A DNA stretch of 64,000 nt from Nocardioides halotolerans DSM 19273 (GCF_000422805.1 NZ_KE383927.1:140556-204555), one strand, 5' to 3'; positions 23,797 to 33,660 are shown, counted from the first letter of the stretch. The notes: generated by a model from the letters alone, not told the origin. Numbers and translations: made by a program.

Positions 23797-24507
23797 TCAG
23801 CCGCCCAGCAGGTCGGTGAGGCCACCACCGCCACCGGACTTGGCCTGACCCGCGGCAGCGGTCCACTCGTAGGCCTGGACGACGACGAAACCGGGGCCGT
23901 GGAAGGCGTACTGGAAGGCCTCGCCGCTGCCGCCGCGCAGCATCGACCTCATGTTCATGGTGTTGTTGATGCCCGGCACCAGGTGGGCCGACCAGCACAC
24001 CGCGGCCTGGGTGTCGACGTACGTCGGCTGCGACGAGCAGTCGAGCACGACCGGCTTGCCGACCACGTTGATCGCGACGGTCCCGGTGCCGGAGACCGTG
24101 GTGTTGAAGAGCCCGCCGGAGGCCATCCCGGCGCCCTTGGTGCGCTTGATGTCCCACTCGAGCGAGGCGTCGAAGGCCATCAGGTTCCGGCTGTTGATGG
24201 TGATCGCCTCGCCCTCGAGCTGGAGCAGGAAGACGTAGCCGGCCTGGTCGGCGAAGAACACCTCGCCCTGACCCGAGACCCGCATCAGCGAGACGTCCTC
24301 CGACGTCATGATCTTCTTCGCGAGCTTGGCGAGGCTGCCGGACTTCTCGTGGTCGAAGCGGACCTGTCCCTGGAAGGCGACCATCGACCCCTTGGTCGCG
24401 AGCACGTCAGGGCCGAGCGCCACCCGCAGCATCTGGCTGTTCTGGAGGACGAACCGGTCCTCGCTCTGCCGCTCGAGGTTGGTCTGGTCGAACAGGTCGC
24501 TGCGCAT
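23797..24507 (-). CDS. AIM24 family protein
   Basis: The 236-residue protein is an AIM24 (TerD-like beta barrel, DUF124) member: FVLQNSQMLRVALG, GSMVAFQGQVRFDHE, DVSLMRVSGQGEVFFADQAGYVFLLQLEGEAITINSRNLMAFD (split over strands) and SGTGTVAINVVGKPVVLD are family text. It ends in a Gly-rich tail. The family's biochemical role in bacteria is not established; fungal AIM24 is mitochondrial. No signal peptide is present. Downstream (23738-23795) there is only a short proline-codon-like tandem repeat of CAGCCCACGCCC. Confidence 0.88.
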   Translation of the reverse strand: MRSDLFDQTNLERQSEDRFVLQNSQMLRVALGPDVLATKGSMVAFQGQVRFDHEKSGSLAKLAKKIMTSEDVSLMRVSGQGEVFFADQAGYVFLLQLEGEAITINSRNLMAFDASLEWDIKRTKGAGMASGGLFNTTVSGTGTVAINVVGKPVVLDCSSQPTYVDTQAAVCWSAHLVPGINNTMNMRSMLRGGSGEAFQYAFHGPGFVVVQAYEWTAAAGQAKSGGGGGLTDLLGG

Positions 24508-24555
24508 GCCGACAGGCTAGGCCGACGATCCAGGCGGACGATCTACGCCGACGAC

Positions 24556-26013
24556 CTAGGAACGGCCGGCCCACCACTCGCGCAGGGCGGCCTCGGCCTC
24601 CTCGGGGGACATCGGCCCGCGGTCGAGGCGCAGCTCGAGCAGGAAGTTGTAGGCCTGCCCGACCTCGCGGCCGGGGCCGATGCCGAGCAGCTCCATGATC
24701 TGGTTGCCGTCGAGGTCCGGGCGGATCGCGTCGAGCTCCTCCTGCTCCTGCAGTCGCTCGATGCGGGCCTCGAGGTCGTCATAGGTACGCCGCAGCCGCT
24801 CGGCCTTGTTGCGGTTGCGCGTGGTGCAGTCGGCGCGGGTCAGCACGTGCAGGCGGGCGAGCTGGTCGCCGGCGTCGCGGACGTAGCGGCGTACGGCGGA
24901 GTCGGTCCACTCGCCCGAGCCGTAGCCGTGGAAGCGCAGGTGCAGCTCGACCAGCTTGGTGACGGCGTCGATCTCGTCCTTGGAGAAGCGCAGGGCCTGC
25001 ATCCGCTTGCGGGTGATCTTCGCGCCGACCACGTCGTGGTGGTGGAAGGTGACGGACCCGTCGTCGAGGAACTTGCGGGTCCGCGGCTTGCCGACGTCGT
25101 GCATCAGAGCGGCGAACCGCGAGATGAAGTCGGGCCCACCACCGAGCCGGTCCTCGAGGTCGATCGACTGCTCGAGCACGGTGAGCGTGTGCTCGTAGAC
25201 GTCCTTGTGCCGGTGGTGCTCGTCGCGCTCGAGGGCGAGCGCGGGCAGCTCGGGCAGCACCCGCTGGGCGAGCCCGGTCTCGACGAGCAGGGCCAGCCCG
25301 CGCCGGGGGTACGACGCCGAGATCAGCTTGACGAGCTCGTCGCGGATCCGCTCGGCCGAGATGATCTCGATCCGCTCGGCCATCGCGGTCATCGCCGCGA
25401 CCACCTCGGGCGCGACGTCGAACCCCAGCTGGGCCGCGAACCGCGCCGCGCGCAGCATCCGCAGCGGGTCGTCGGAGAACGAGTCCTCCGGCCGCCCCGG
25501 GGTGCGCAGCACCCCCTGCGCGAGGTCGACCACGCCGCCGTACGGGTCCTCGACCACCCGGCCCGGCAGCCGCACCGCCATCGCGTTGACGGTGAAGTCG
25601 CGGCGCCCGAGGTCGCCCTCGAGGGTGTCGCCGAAGTCGACGGTCGGCTTGCGCGAGGCGGCGTCGTAGGCCTCGGAGCGGTAGGTCGTCACCTCGACGG
25701 TCCAGTCGCCCTTGCGGCAGCCGATGGTGCCGAAGTCGCGGCCCATGTCCCAGGTCGCGTCGCCCCACGCCGCGAGCAGCCGCTCGGTGTCGTCGGGCCG
25801 CGCGGACGTCGCGAAGTCGAGGTCGGTGTGCGGGCGGCCCAGCATCGCGTCGCGCACCGGACCGCCGACGACCGCCAGCTCGTGGCCGGCGTCCGCGAAC
25901 AGCTCACCGAGCTCGTCGACCACCGGCGCGAGGCGCTTCAGCTCGCCGTCCGCGTTGCGCTGGAGCTCGACGACGGTGCGGGTCGTCTGCTCGGGTCCGG
26001 ACACGAGGGTCAA
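24556..26013 (-). CDS. cca: CCA-adding tRNA nucleotidyltransferase
   Basis: Adds or repairs the 3' CCA end of tRNAs. The 485-residue class II enzyme has a head nucleotidyltransferase domain with GGPVRD and DLDF (about 48-66), RRDFTVNAMA near 137, the tRNA-binding helical domain with DDPLRMLRAARFAAQLGF, and an HD domain (about 255-360) with HHRHKDVYEHTL and ALMHDVGKP. It matches mycobacterial Rv3907c (pcnA) by sequence and by position beside the DUF6049 gene. Neither candidate start has a good ribosome site: TTG at 26013 is reported; GTG at 26004 is equally possible. This matters locally because the two tRNA genes here encode no CCA. Confidence 0.94.
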   Translation of the reverse strand: MTLVSGPEQTTRTVVELQRNADGELKRLAPVVDELGELFADAGHELAVVGGPVRDAMLGRPHTDLDFATSARPDDTERLLAAWGDATWDMGRDFGTIGCRKGDWTVEVTTYRSEAYDAASRKPTVDFGDTLEGDLGRRDFTVNAMAVRLPGRVVEDPYGGVVDLAQGVLRTPGRPEDSFSDDPLRMLRAARFAAQLGFDVAPEVVAAMTAMAERIEIISAERIRDELVKLISASYPRRGLALLVETGLAQRVLPELPALALERDEHHRHKDVYEHTLTVLEQSIDLEDRLGGGPDFISRFAALMHDVGKPRTRKFLDDGSVTFHHHDVVGAKITRKRMQALRFSKDEIDAVTKLVELHLRFHGYGSGEWTDSAVRRYVRDAGDQLARLHVLTRADCTTRNRNKAERLRRTYDDLEARIERLQEQEELDAIRPDLDGNQIMELLGIGPGREVGQAYNFLLELRLDRGPMSPEEAEAALREWWAGRS

Positions 26014-26079
26014 CTGTAGGAGAACCAGGCCCCTTGACGGGTCCCGGGAGGCTCAGGCAACGGGTCTAACCTGTGGCCC

Positions 26080-28482
26080 ATGCTCCGCCGGGTCTCGTTC
26101 AGTGCTGCCCTGGCGGCGCTGGCGGTCCCGGTGCTGTCGGTCGGGATCGCGGCCGGTCCCGCCCACGCCGACCCCACCGGTACGCCGAGCGACGACCCCG
26201 CCGCGCAGGCGCAGGTGCGCAAGGGTCAGCTCCACGCCGAGCCGCAGCAGACCGCGGCCGCCCGGCGGCAGGCGGTCAGCCGACGCGCCAGCCGCGCCCG
26301 CGCAGAGGACGACGCCCCGCTCACGCTCACCATCGACAAGCTGACGCCCTCCACGATCCCCGAGCGGGGCATGGTGCGCGTGTCGGGCACGGTCACCAAC
26401 AACGACACCGAGACCTGGTCGACGATCAACATCCGGCCGTTCATCTCCGCCGCGCCGCTCACCACGCCGGCCCAGCTCGCCGAGGCGGCGGCGCAACCGC
26501 CGGACGCCGTGGTCGGCGAGCGCATCAACGACGAGCAGCACAAGGACTTCATCGAGGAGCTCGCGCCGGGCGCCTCGACGCCGTACCAGGTGAGCATCCC
26601 TCGCCGCCTGCTCGGCGTCTCCACCCCCGGCGTCTACTGGTTCGGCGTGCACGCGCTCGGCGAGGGGCCGGGCGGCCGCGACGAGACCGCCGACGGCCGG
26701 GCTCGCACGTTCCTCCCGCTGGTGCCCGAGGCCCGGCCCGGGCAGGAGCCGACCGCCGTCGTCATCCCGCTGCGCCGCCAGCTCGTGCACACCGACGACG
26801 GCCGGCTCGACGACCTCGCCGGCTGGACCCGCTCGCTGTCGCCGGGTGGTCGGCTGCGGTCGCTCGTCGACTTCGGCGCCAACTCCGGCGACCGCACCGT
26901 GACCTGGGTGATCGACCCCGCGCTCGTCGACGCCGTACGCCGCCTCGCGGACGGCAACCCGCCGCGGTCGCTCGCGCCGAACCTGCAGGTCGGGCAGCCC
27001 GACGGCGAGGACGAGGCGACCGAGGACGGGCAGGCGGACCCCACGGCCGACGCCACCGCGAGCAGCGACCCGAGCGCGTCGCCCAGCGCCGAGCCCGAGC
27101 CGGACACCGGCAGCCCGCTCGACCTCGACGAGCTCGACCCCGTCGTGCAGGCGGCCGCGCAGGCCGCGCAGGCGTGGCTCGCCCGGCTCGGCGGGGCGAT
27201 GCGGCCGGAGGACCAGGTCATGTCGCTGCCGTACGGCGACATCGACGCGGCCGCCGCCGCCACCCACCACTCGTCGCTCTACCAGCGCGCGGTCGTCCGG
27301 GCCGGCACCACGCTGCCCGGCTTCGACGTCGCCTCCACGCCGGTGCTGTCCTCGCCGAGCGGCTACCTCACCCCCCAGGCCATCCGCGACGCCGTCCCCG
27401 GGTCCGCGATCCTGCTCACCGACGCGATGTTCGGCGACGACCCTCCGGCGCTCGCCGACACCGAGGGCCACGAAGCGGTCGTCGCGTCCAGCGCCGCCGG
27501 CGAGGGCGGACCCGGCCCGGACAGCCGGACGTCGAGCACCGCGATGCGCCAGCGCCTGCTGTCCGAGGCCGCCGTGCGGTTCCTGCGCGGCGACCAGGCC
27601 CCGCTGACGATGGTCGTCCCCCACGACTGGAACCCGACCGACAACAGCGGCGCGTTCTTCAGCGGCCTCGACGCCGACTGGCTCGACCTCACCTCGGTCC
27701 AGGGCGTCAGCCAGGCGGCGACCCCGACGCCGGTGGACGCGGCGTCGCTGCACTACCCGGCGTCGCAGGAGGCCGCCGAGCTGCCGCAGCCGAACTTCGA
27801 CGCCGCCGACAAGCTCATCGACAGCGGGCTCGCCCTGCAGAACCTCCTCACCCTCAACAACATCGTCTCCGGCACCGTCACCGACCAGGCCCTCGGCACG
27901 GTGTCGTACTACGCGCGCACCAAGCCCATCGACACCCGCGCGTCCGCCGACGCCTCCCGGGTGTGGATCCAGAACCGCCTCGGCCGGGTGCACGTCGACA
28001 CCCCCGGGCGGGCCGTGACCCTGTCCAGCTCGAGCGGGCGGTTCCAGGCGACGGTCACCAACGAGCTCGACCAGCCGGTCACCGTCAGCGTCGACGCCCG
28101 CACCGACGACCGCCTCACGATCGACACCCCGCCGCCGATCGAGGTCGGCGCGAACCGCCGGGTCTCGGTGCTGCTGACGGCGCGCACCGAGGAGAACGGT
28201 CTCCACGAGGTGGTGCTGGCCATCACCGACAAGCGCGGCACCCAGCTCGGCTCCACGACGACGCTGACGATCCGCTCCGCGCAGTTCAGCAACGTCATCT
28301 GGCTCTTCCTCGGCATCGGCTGCGCCCTCCTCTTCGGCGCGATCGCGGTGCGCCTCTTCCGCCGCGTGCGCAACGCCCGCCGCGGTCCGCCGGAGGACGA
28401 CGGGACGCGCGACGCGGCGGAGGGGGGCACCGCGGACCAGGCCCCCGCGGAAGCGGCCCCCGCGGAAGCGGCCACCCGGTGA
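26080..28482 (+). CDS. DUF6049 secreted/membrane-anchored protein
   Basis: The 800-residue protein has a signal peptide (1-30, ending PAHADP), a large extracytoplasmic region and a C-terminal membrane helix (about 735-757, WLFLGIGCALLFGAIAV) with a short basic cytoplasmic tail. Residues 85-220 form an Ig-like domain (LTLTIDKLTPSTIPERGMVRVSGTV) and the central part (220-620) is an alpha/beta region with an Asp/Glu/Ser-rich low-complexity insert at 305-345. It is the counterpart of mycobacterial Rv3909, which also precedes murJ. A 4-base GTGA overlap with murJ suggests coupling and a role at the wall-synthesis site; the biochemical function is unknown. Confidence 0.88.
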   Translation: MLRRVSFSAALAALAVPVLSVGIAAGPAHADPTGTPSDDPAAQAQVRKGQLHAEPQQTAAARRQAVSRRASRARAEDDAPLTLTIDKLTPSTIPERGMVRVSGTVTNNDTETWSTINIRPFISAAPLTTPAQLAEAAAQPPDAVVGERINDEQHKDFIEELAPGASTPYQVSIPRRLLGVSTPGVYWFGVHALGEGPGGRDETADGRARTFLPLVPEARPGQEPTAVVIPLRRQLVHTDDGRLDDLAGWTRSLSPGGRLRSLVDFGANSGDRTVTWVIDPALVDAVRRLADGNPPRSLAPNLQVGQPDGEDEATEDGQADPTADATASSDPSASPSAEPEPDTGSPLDLDELDPVVQAAAQAAQAWLARLGGAMRPEDQVMSLPYGDIDAAAAATHHSSLYQRAVVRAGTTLPGFDVASTPVLSSPSGYLTPQAIRDAVPGSAILLTDAMFGDDPPALADTEGHEAVVASSAAGEGGPGPDSRTSSTAMRQRLLSEAAVRFLRGDQAPLTMVVPHDWNPTDNSGAFFSGLDADWLDLTSVQGVSQAATPTPVDAASLHYPASQEAAELPQPNFDAADKLIDSGLALQNLLTLNNIVSGTVTDQALGTVSYYARTKPIDTRASADASRVWIQNRLGRVHVDTPGRAVTLSSSSGRFQATVTNELDQPVTVSVDARTDDRLTIDTPPPIEVGANRRVSVLLTARTEENGLHEVVLAITDKRGTQLGSTTTLTIRSAQFSNVIWLFLGIGCALLFGAIAVRLFRRVRNARRGPPEDDGTRDAAEGGTADQAPAEAAPAEAATR

Positions 28483-30173
28483 CGCAGCGACCCAGCGAGC
28501 CACCCACGGACCCGCCGGACGACCTCACCGAGACCCCTGACGAGGTGGACGAGCAGTCCGCGCTGCTCTCCAACAGCGCGGTGATGGCGGCCGGCACGAC
28601 CGTGTCGCGGCTGAGCGGGTTCGTGCGCGCCGCCCTGCTGTCCTACGCCCTCGGCAGGTCGGTGCACGCCGACGTGTTCAACGTCGCCAACACGCTGCCC
28701 AACATGCTCTACATCCTGCTCGCCGGCGGCGTCTTCAACGCCGTGCTGGTGCCGCAGCTGGTCCGGTCGATCCGCAACGACCCCGACCGGGGCGACGCCT
28801 ACACCAGCCGCGTCGTCACCGTGGCCGGGCTGTTCCTCGTCGCGGTCACGGTCGTGCTCGTAGTCGCCGCGCCGCTGATCGTCGACGTCGTCACGTCCGG
28901 CTACGACGGCGCCGTCCGCGACTCGGCGATCGCGTTCACGAGGTTCTGCCTGCCGCAGGTCTTCTTCTACGGGATGTACGTCCTGGTCGGGCAGATCCTC
29001 AACGCCCGCGGCTCCTTCGGCCCGATGATGTGGGCGCCGATCGCCAACAACGTGATCGCGGTCGCGGTCGTGCTCGTCTACATCGTCGGCTACGGCAAGG
29101 CCGAGGGCGACGAGGTGTTCGGCCCCTTCACCGGCGGGCAGGAGGCGCTGCTCGGCCTCGGCTCGACGCTCGGCATCGCCGTGCAGCTGGCGATCCTGGT
29201 GCCGTACCTGCGTCGTTCCGGCTTCGTCTACCGCCCGCGGCTCGACCTGCGCGGCAGCGGGCTCGGGCACACCCTGCGGCTCGGGATCTGGACCGTGCTC
29301 TTCGTCGTGGTCAACCAGGTGGCCTACGTCGTCGTGCAGCGGCTCGCGACCAGCGGTGCGATCTCCTCGCCGGACGGCACCGGCGCGACCGTCTACGCCA
29401 ACAGCTTCCTGGTCGTGATGGTCCCGCACTCGATCGTCACGGTCTCGCTGGCGACCGCGATGCTCCCGCGGCTCTCGGCGCACGCGGCCTCGGACGACCG
29501 GGTGGCGCTCGCGGGCTCGCTGTCCGGCACGCTGCGCTCCGCACTGGCGGTGATCGTGCCGTTCGTGGCCCTGCTGCCGGTGATCGCCCCCGACCTGGCG
29601 CGGCTGGTGTTCGCCCACGGCGCGGCCGCCGACGGCGGCGTCGAGGCCTACGTCCCGACGCTGTCGATGTTCGGGCTCGGCGTCCTGTTCTTCACCTTCC
29701 ACTACCTCGTGCTGCGCGGCTTCTACGCCCTCGAGCAGAACCGCGCGGTGTTCTTCGTGCAGTGCGGGGTCGCGGCCACCAACATCGTCGCGGCCGTCGT
29801 CCTCGTGCACGTCACCAGCGCGGAGCACACCTCCCCGGCGCTCGTGGGCGCCTACGCGCTGTCGTACGCCGTCGGCTCGCTCGTGTCCTACGTGTTGCTC
29901 CGCCAGCGGCTCGGTGGGCTCCGCAGCCGCCGGCTGCTCGCCTTCGGCGGCCGCCTGGTGATCGCCACCGGCGTGGCCACCGCGCTCACGCTCCCGGTGG
30001 CGCACGTGCTCGACGGGCTCGTCGAGGATCCCGGGCTGGTCGTCACCGCCGTCCGGCTGCTGTGCGTCGGCGCCGTCGACGTGCTGCTCTTCCTGGTGCT
30101 CGCCCGGCTGCTGCGGATCACCGAGGTGAACGACGTGCTGGCCACGTTCACGGGCCGCGCCCGGGCGCGCTGA
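28479..30173 (+). CDS. murJ: Lipid II flippase MurJ (MviN)
   Basis: MurJ moves lipid II across the membrane for peptidoglycan assembly. The 564-residue protein has about 14 hydrophobic helices and the MOP-superfamily signature NSAVMAAGTTVSRLSGFVRAALL near the N-terminus, then ADVFNVANTLPNMLYILLAGGVFNAVLVPQL split across helices 2-3, and PIANNVIAVAVVL. The GTG start overlaps the stop of the DUF6049 gene by 4 bases. In mycobacteria MurJ is fused to a pseudokinase; here the protein ends after the membrane domain (TGRARAR) and the pseudokinase is a separate gene 73 bases on. Confidence 0.95.
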   Translation: MTQRPSEPPTDPPDDLTETPDEVDEQSALLSNSAVMAAGTTVSRLSGFVRAALLSYALGRSVHADVFNVANTLPNMLYILLAGGVFNAVLVPQLVRSIRNDPDRGDAYTSRVVTVAGLFLVAVTVVLVVAAPLIVDVVTSGYDGAVRDSAIAFTRFCLPQVFFYGMYVLVGQILNARGSFGPMMWAPIANNVIAVAVVLVYIVGYGKAEGDEVFGPFTGGQEALLGLGSTLGIAVQLAILVPYLRRSGFVYRPRLDLRGSGLGHTLRLGIWTVLFVVVNQVAYVVVQRLATSGAISSPDGTGATVYANSFLVVMVPHSIVTVSLATAMLPRLSAHAASDDRVALAGSLSGTLRSALAVIVPFVALLPVIAPDLARLVFAHGAAADGGVEAYVPTLSMFGLGVLFFTFHYLVLRGFYALEQNRAVFFVQCGVAATNIVAAVVLVHVTSAEHTSPALVGAYALSYAVGSLVSYVLLRQRLGGLRSRRLLAFGGRLVIATGVATALTLPVAHVLDGLVEDPGLVVTAVRLLCVGAVDVLLFLVLARLLRITEVNDVLATFTGRARAR

Positions 30174-30246
30174 GCGCCCTACGATGGGGACCTCGGGGAC
30201 CACACCAGCCACACGAGCCGTCTCGACACCAGGGAGGCAGAGGAGC

Positions 30247-32106
30247 GTGCTGCACGCGAGGCGTGCCGGCGACGTGCTCGCCGACCGCTACCGGCTGGTC
30301 GATCTCCTCAGCGAGAGCGGCGGCGGCCGGTTCTGGCGAGCCCACGACCGGGTGCTGGAGCGCCACGTCGCCCTGCACGTGATCGCGGCCGACGACCCGC
30401 GCGCGGAGCTGCTGCTCGAGGCCGCGCGGCGTTCGGCCACGGTCCTGGACGCGCGCATCCTGCGGGTCCTCGACGCCGAGCGTACCGACGACTGCTGCTA
30501 CGTCGTCAACGAGTGGGGCTCGGGCACCTCGCTCGACATCATGCTCGCGAGCAACGGACCGCTCTCGCCGCGTCGCGGCGCCTGGATGGTCAGCGAGGTC
30601 GCCGACTCGATCGCCGCCGCGCACGCGCACGGCGTCGCCCACGGCCTGCTCTCGCCCGAGAACGTGCTGCTCGACAACGCGGGGTCCGTGCGGATTATCG
30701 GCTTCTGCGTCGACGCCGCGCTGCACGGCATCCCGCCCGGCGACCCGCACCACGACGTGGTCGACCTCGCCGGGCTGCTGCACGCGACGCTGACGGGTCG
30801 CTGGGCCGGCGTGTCCCCGTCCGCCGTGCCGCGCGCGCCGGAGAAGCACGGCCGGATCCTTCGCCCGCGACAGGTGCGGGCCGGCGTGCCCCGCGGCCTC
30901 GACGACCTCTGCGACGAGCTGCTCAACCCTCGCGGCCAGAAGTCCCGCGAGGTCCGGGACCTCGGCAGCGCCCGCGGCATCCAGAGCTACCTCGCCGAGT
31001 TCGTGGGCGACCCGGCCGGGCTCGGCCCGGCGATCGCGGCCGGCAACCCCGAGAAGAACGAGACCGTCGTCCTCCCCGACGTGCCCGAGATCCTGGCGCG
31101 CCCCCACCCCGACGACTGGGTGCCGCCCGCCGGGGCCGAGGAGCAGGCGGCCGAGCCCGAGCTCGACCCGGAGCCGTTGCCCGAGCCGGAGCCCGACCCC
31201 GAGCCCGAGGTCCCCACGCAGGCGGGGCTCCCGATCTTCGACGACGAGAACGACGAGGTGTCCTGGCTGCGCGCCCGCGACGAGCCGGCGCCGCCACCCC
31301 CGCCGTTCGAGGAGCCCCCGGAGCGTCCGCTGTTCGCCGAGGAGGCCCGGCGGCCGCGCTACGCCCGGCCCGACGCCGGGCCGGTGGTGGCCCGCGGCGA
31401 CGAGTACTGGCCCTACGACCAGATGCGCTCCTCCGGCAGCGGGGTGATCCCCGCGGTCGACGAGCTGACGGACACCCGCGAGCAGGTGCCGGGCCGCAGC
31501 TGGCTGCGGCTCGCGATGCTCGTCGCGGTGGCGCTCGTGCTGCTCGTGGCCGTGGCGATCGCCGTCAACCTCGGCCGCGGCAAGACCCCGCTCGGCGCCG
31601 AGCCCGACGACGACAGCAGTCCGTCGGCCTCGCCGACCGCCGCCACGCCCGAGGCGTCGCCGACCCCGTTGACCGACCTCCGGGCCGACGACCTCGACCC
31701 GCAGGGCGACGGCGAGGAGAACCCCGACGAGGTCGCCGCCATCACCGACGGCGACCCCGCGACCTCGTGGGGCACGCTGACCTACAAGCAGCAGCTCGGG
31801 CCGGGCGGGCTCAAGCGCGGGGTCGGCGTGGTCGTCGACCTCGGCCGCTCGCGCGCCGTGAGCCGGGTCGACCTCACGCTCCTCGGCGAGCCGACCAGCC
31901 TCTCGCTCTACCTGAGCGACACCGTCCCCGGCAACCCCGAGGCGCTCACGGCCGTCGCCCAGGCCGAGGCCGCGCCGGCGTCGACGTCCATCGACCTCGA
32001 CGGGGCGCCCACCGGCCGCTACCTCACGATCTGGCTCACCGCCCTCCCGGGTGTCGACGGCGGCTACAAGGGTGGGATCGTTGACCTCGTGGTGGCCGGG
32101 GCATGA
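30247..32106 (+). CDS. MurJ-associated pseudokinase with extracytoplasmic discoidin-like domain
   Basis: The 619-residue protein has a kinase-like domain (about 10-260) that lacks catalytic residues: VALHVI replaces VAIK, AHGLLSPENVLL lacks the catalytic Asp, and IIGFCVD replaces DFG. An acidic Pro-rich linker (290-390), one membrane helix (about 420-442) and an outer beta domain (about 480-619, DPATSWGTLTY, VVDLGRSRAVSRVDLTLLG) follow. This is the layout of the pseudokinase part of mycobacterial MviN, which binds the FHA protein FhaA. GTG 30247 is preferred (GGAGG 9 bases upstream); an ATG at 30184 adds 21 residues but overlaps a TACGAT -10-like box. The stop overlaps sigM by 4 bases. Confidence 0.87.
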   Translation: MLHARRAGDVLADRYRLVDLLSESGGGRFWRAHDRVLERHVALHVIAADDPRAELLLEAARRSATVLDARILRVLDAERTDDCCYVVNEWGSGTSLDIMLASNGPLSPRRGAWMVSEVADSIAAAHAHGVAHGLLSPENVLLDNAGSVRIIGFCVDAALHGIPPGDPHHDVVDLAGLLHATLTGRWAGVSPSAVPRAPEKHGRILRPRQVRAGVPRGLDDLCDELLNPRGQKSREVRDLGSARGIQSYLAEFVGDPAGLGPAIAAGNPEKNETVVLPDVPEILARPHPDDWVPPAGAEEQAAEPELDPEPLPEPEPDPEPEVPTQAGLPIFDDENDEVSWLRARDEPAPPPPPFEEPPERPLFAEEARRPRYARPDAGPVVARGDEYWPYDQMRSSGSGVIPAVDELTDTREQVPGRSWLRLAMLVAVALVLLVAVAIAVNLGRGKTPLGAEPDDDSSPSASPTAATPEASPTPLTDLRADDLDPQGDGEENPDEVAAITDGDPATSWGTLTYKQQLGPGGLKRGVGVVVDLGRSRAVSRVDLTLLGEPTSLSLYLSDTVPGNPEALTAVAQAEAAPASTSIDLDGAPTGRYLTIWLTALPGVDGGYKGGIVDLVVAGA

Positions 32107-32789
32107 ACTCTCCTGCCGAGGCCGAGCTCACCGACCACGAGCTCCTGACGGCGCACGTCGACGGCGACCCCGACGCGTTCGCCATCCTGTTCCGCCGGCA
32201 CCGCGATCGGCTCTGGGCGGTCGCGCTGCGCACGATGGGCAACCCCGAGGACGCCGCCGACGGCCTCCAGGACGGCATGATCGCGGCCTACCGGCGGGCC
32301 GGGTCGTTCCGCGGCGACGCTGCCGTCACGACGTGGCTGCACCGGGTCGTGGTCAACGCGTGCCTCGACCGGCTCCGGGCCGCGAAGGTGCGCCGCGCCG
32401 AGCCGCTGCCCGAGGACCTCGACGACATGGGCGACCGCGGCTCGCTCATCACTGCGACGTCCGAGGCGGCCGACCCCGCGGACCTCGCGGTCGTCGACGA
32501 GCGTCGCCGGATCGTGCTCGCCGCCCTCGACCAGCTGCCGGCCGACCAGAAGGCCGCGCTGGTCCTGGTCGACATGGAGGGCTACCCGGTCGCCGAGGTG
32601 GCCGAGATGCTCGACTGCGCGGTGGGCACCGTGAAGTCCCGCTGCTCACGCGGTCGCGCCCGGCTCGCGACGCTGCTCGGCGTGCTCCGCCCGGGTGGTG
32701 GGGCGGACCACGTGCCGCCGGGGAACCCCGACCCGCTCCCGGCCGTCCGAACCACGGAGGCGTCCCGCGCCCCGCCCGATCCCGGCTGA
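32103..32789 (+). CDS. sigM: ECF sigma factor SigM
   Basis: The 228-residue protein has region 2 (about 8-80: LLTAHVDGDPDAFAILFRRH, GNPEDAADGLQDGMIAAYRRAGSFRG) and region 4 (about 130-190: ALDQLPADQKAALVLVDMEGYPVAEVAEMLDCAVGTVKSRCSRGRARL split across its helices). Position after murJ and pseudokinase and before trxB-trxA is that of SigM in mycobacteria (Rv3911) and Streptomyces. It likely directs genes for oxidative or envelope stress. Translation is coupled to the pseudokinase by an ATGA overlap. The gene that follows is its likely membrane partner. Confidence 0.92.
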   Translation: MNSPAEAELTDHELLTAHVDGDPDAFAILFRRHRDRLWAVALRTMGNPEDAADGLQDGMIAAYRRAGSFRGDAAVTTWLHRVVVNACLDRLRAAKVRRAEPLPEDLDDMGDRGSLITATSEAADPADLAVVDERRRIVLAALDQLPADQKAALVLVDMEGYPVAEVAEMLDCAVGTVKSRCSRGRARLATLLGVLRPGGGADHVPPGNPDPLPAVRTTEASRAPPDPG

Positions 32790-32849
32790 GTCGTCCACCG
32801 TCCCGTCCCAGCCACACACTCCTGATCCCCGAGAGGAGGCGTACCTCCC

Positions 32850-33584
32850 ATGAGCGACCAGCCCAGCGAACAGCAGGGCGCGCTGCCCGAGCTCACCCTC
32901 GAGCAGGAGGAGTCCGTACGCCGACTGCTCGCCGACGCACGACACGACGAGCCGATCCCCGCCGAGGTGGCCGCTCGGCTCGACACGACGCTGGCCGGCC
33001 TGACCCGCGACGAGCCGGGCTCGCCCGGCGTCGCACCCGTCCTCGACCTCGCCGCCCGCCGGCGCCGCCGCAACGCCGCGGGCCTGCTGGCCGGTGCCGC
33101 CGCGGTGATCGTGTCCGGCTTCGTCGGCGGCCAGCTCATCGACGTGGGGTCCAGCGGCGACGACGCCGGCACGGCCAGCACCGAGGCCGACGCCAACCGG
33201 GCGGGCTCGGCCGACGACCAGGCGGGCGGCGACTCCCTCGAGTCCTTCTCGCCCGGCGCGACCGCACCCCTGGCCGGCAGTGGCGGTCCGGTGCTGCAGC
33301 TGCGGTCCCAGCACCTCGCGAGCGACCTCGACACCCAGCTCCGGTCCTATGCCTCGGAAGGCAGCGCCAGCGCGTCGCTCTCGGCCAGCGAGCTGGGCGC
33401 GCTCGGCTGCACCACCCAGCCGCCGCCCCAGAAGTTCGGCCTGGGCGAGTTCTTCCCGGCTCTCTTCGACGGCACCCCCGCCGTGGTGGCGCTGCGGGCG
33501 CCGGCCGACGGCACGCAGACGGCCGACGTGCTGGAGTGCAGCTCGGCGGAGCTGCTCGACAGCGTGACGCTGACGCCCCGCTGA
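32850..33584 (+). CDS. Probable membrane anti-sigma factor for SigM
   Basis: The 244-residue protein has an N-terminal cytoplasmic part (1-72) with a short helical stretch (LTLEQEESVRRLLADARHDEPIPAEVAARLD), an Arg-rich stop (RRRRR), one membrane helix (about 77-97, LLAGAAAVIVSGFVGG), and an extracytoplasmic Ser/Gly/Asp-rich part with two Cys (LGCTTQ, LECSSAE). It corresponds to mycobacterial Rv3912 beside sigM. No zinc HxxxCxxC motif is present, so it is not a ZAS-type anti-sigma; assignment rests on position and topology. The ATG follows GAGAGGAGG. Confidence 0.8.
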   Translation: MSDQPSEQQGALPELTLEQEESVRRLLADARHDEPIPAEVAARLDTTLAGLTRDEPGSPGVAPVLDLAARRRRRNAAGLLAGAAAVIVSGFVGGQLIDVGSSGDDAGTASTEADANRAGSADDQAGGDSLESFSPGATAPLAGSGGPVLQLRSQHLASDLDTQLRSYASEGSASASLSASELGALGCTTQPPPQKFGLGEFFPALFDGTPAVVALRAPADGTQTADVLECSSAELLDSVTLTPR

Positions 33585-33660
33585 GGGGCCGCGCCGCGGG
33601 AATGCCGCTCCCCTACGATCGGTTGTCGAGGTACATACCAATCGAGGAGATCTTCGGCCC

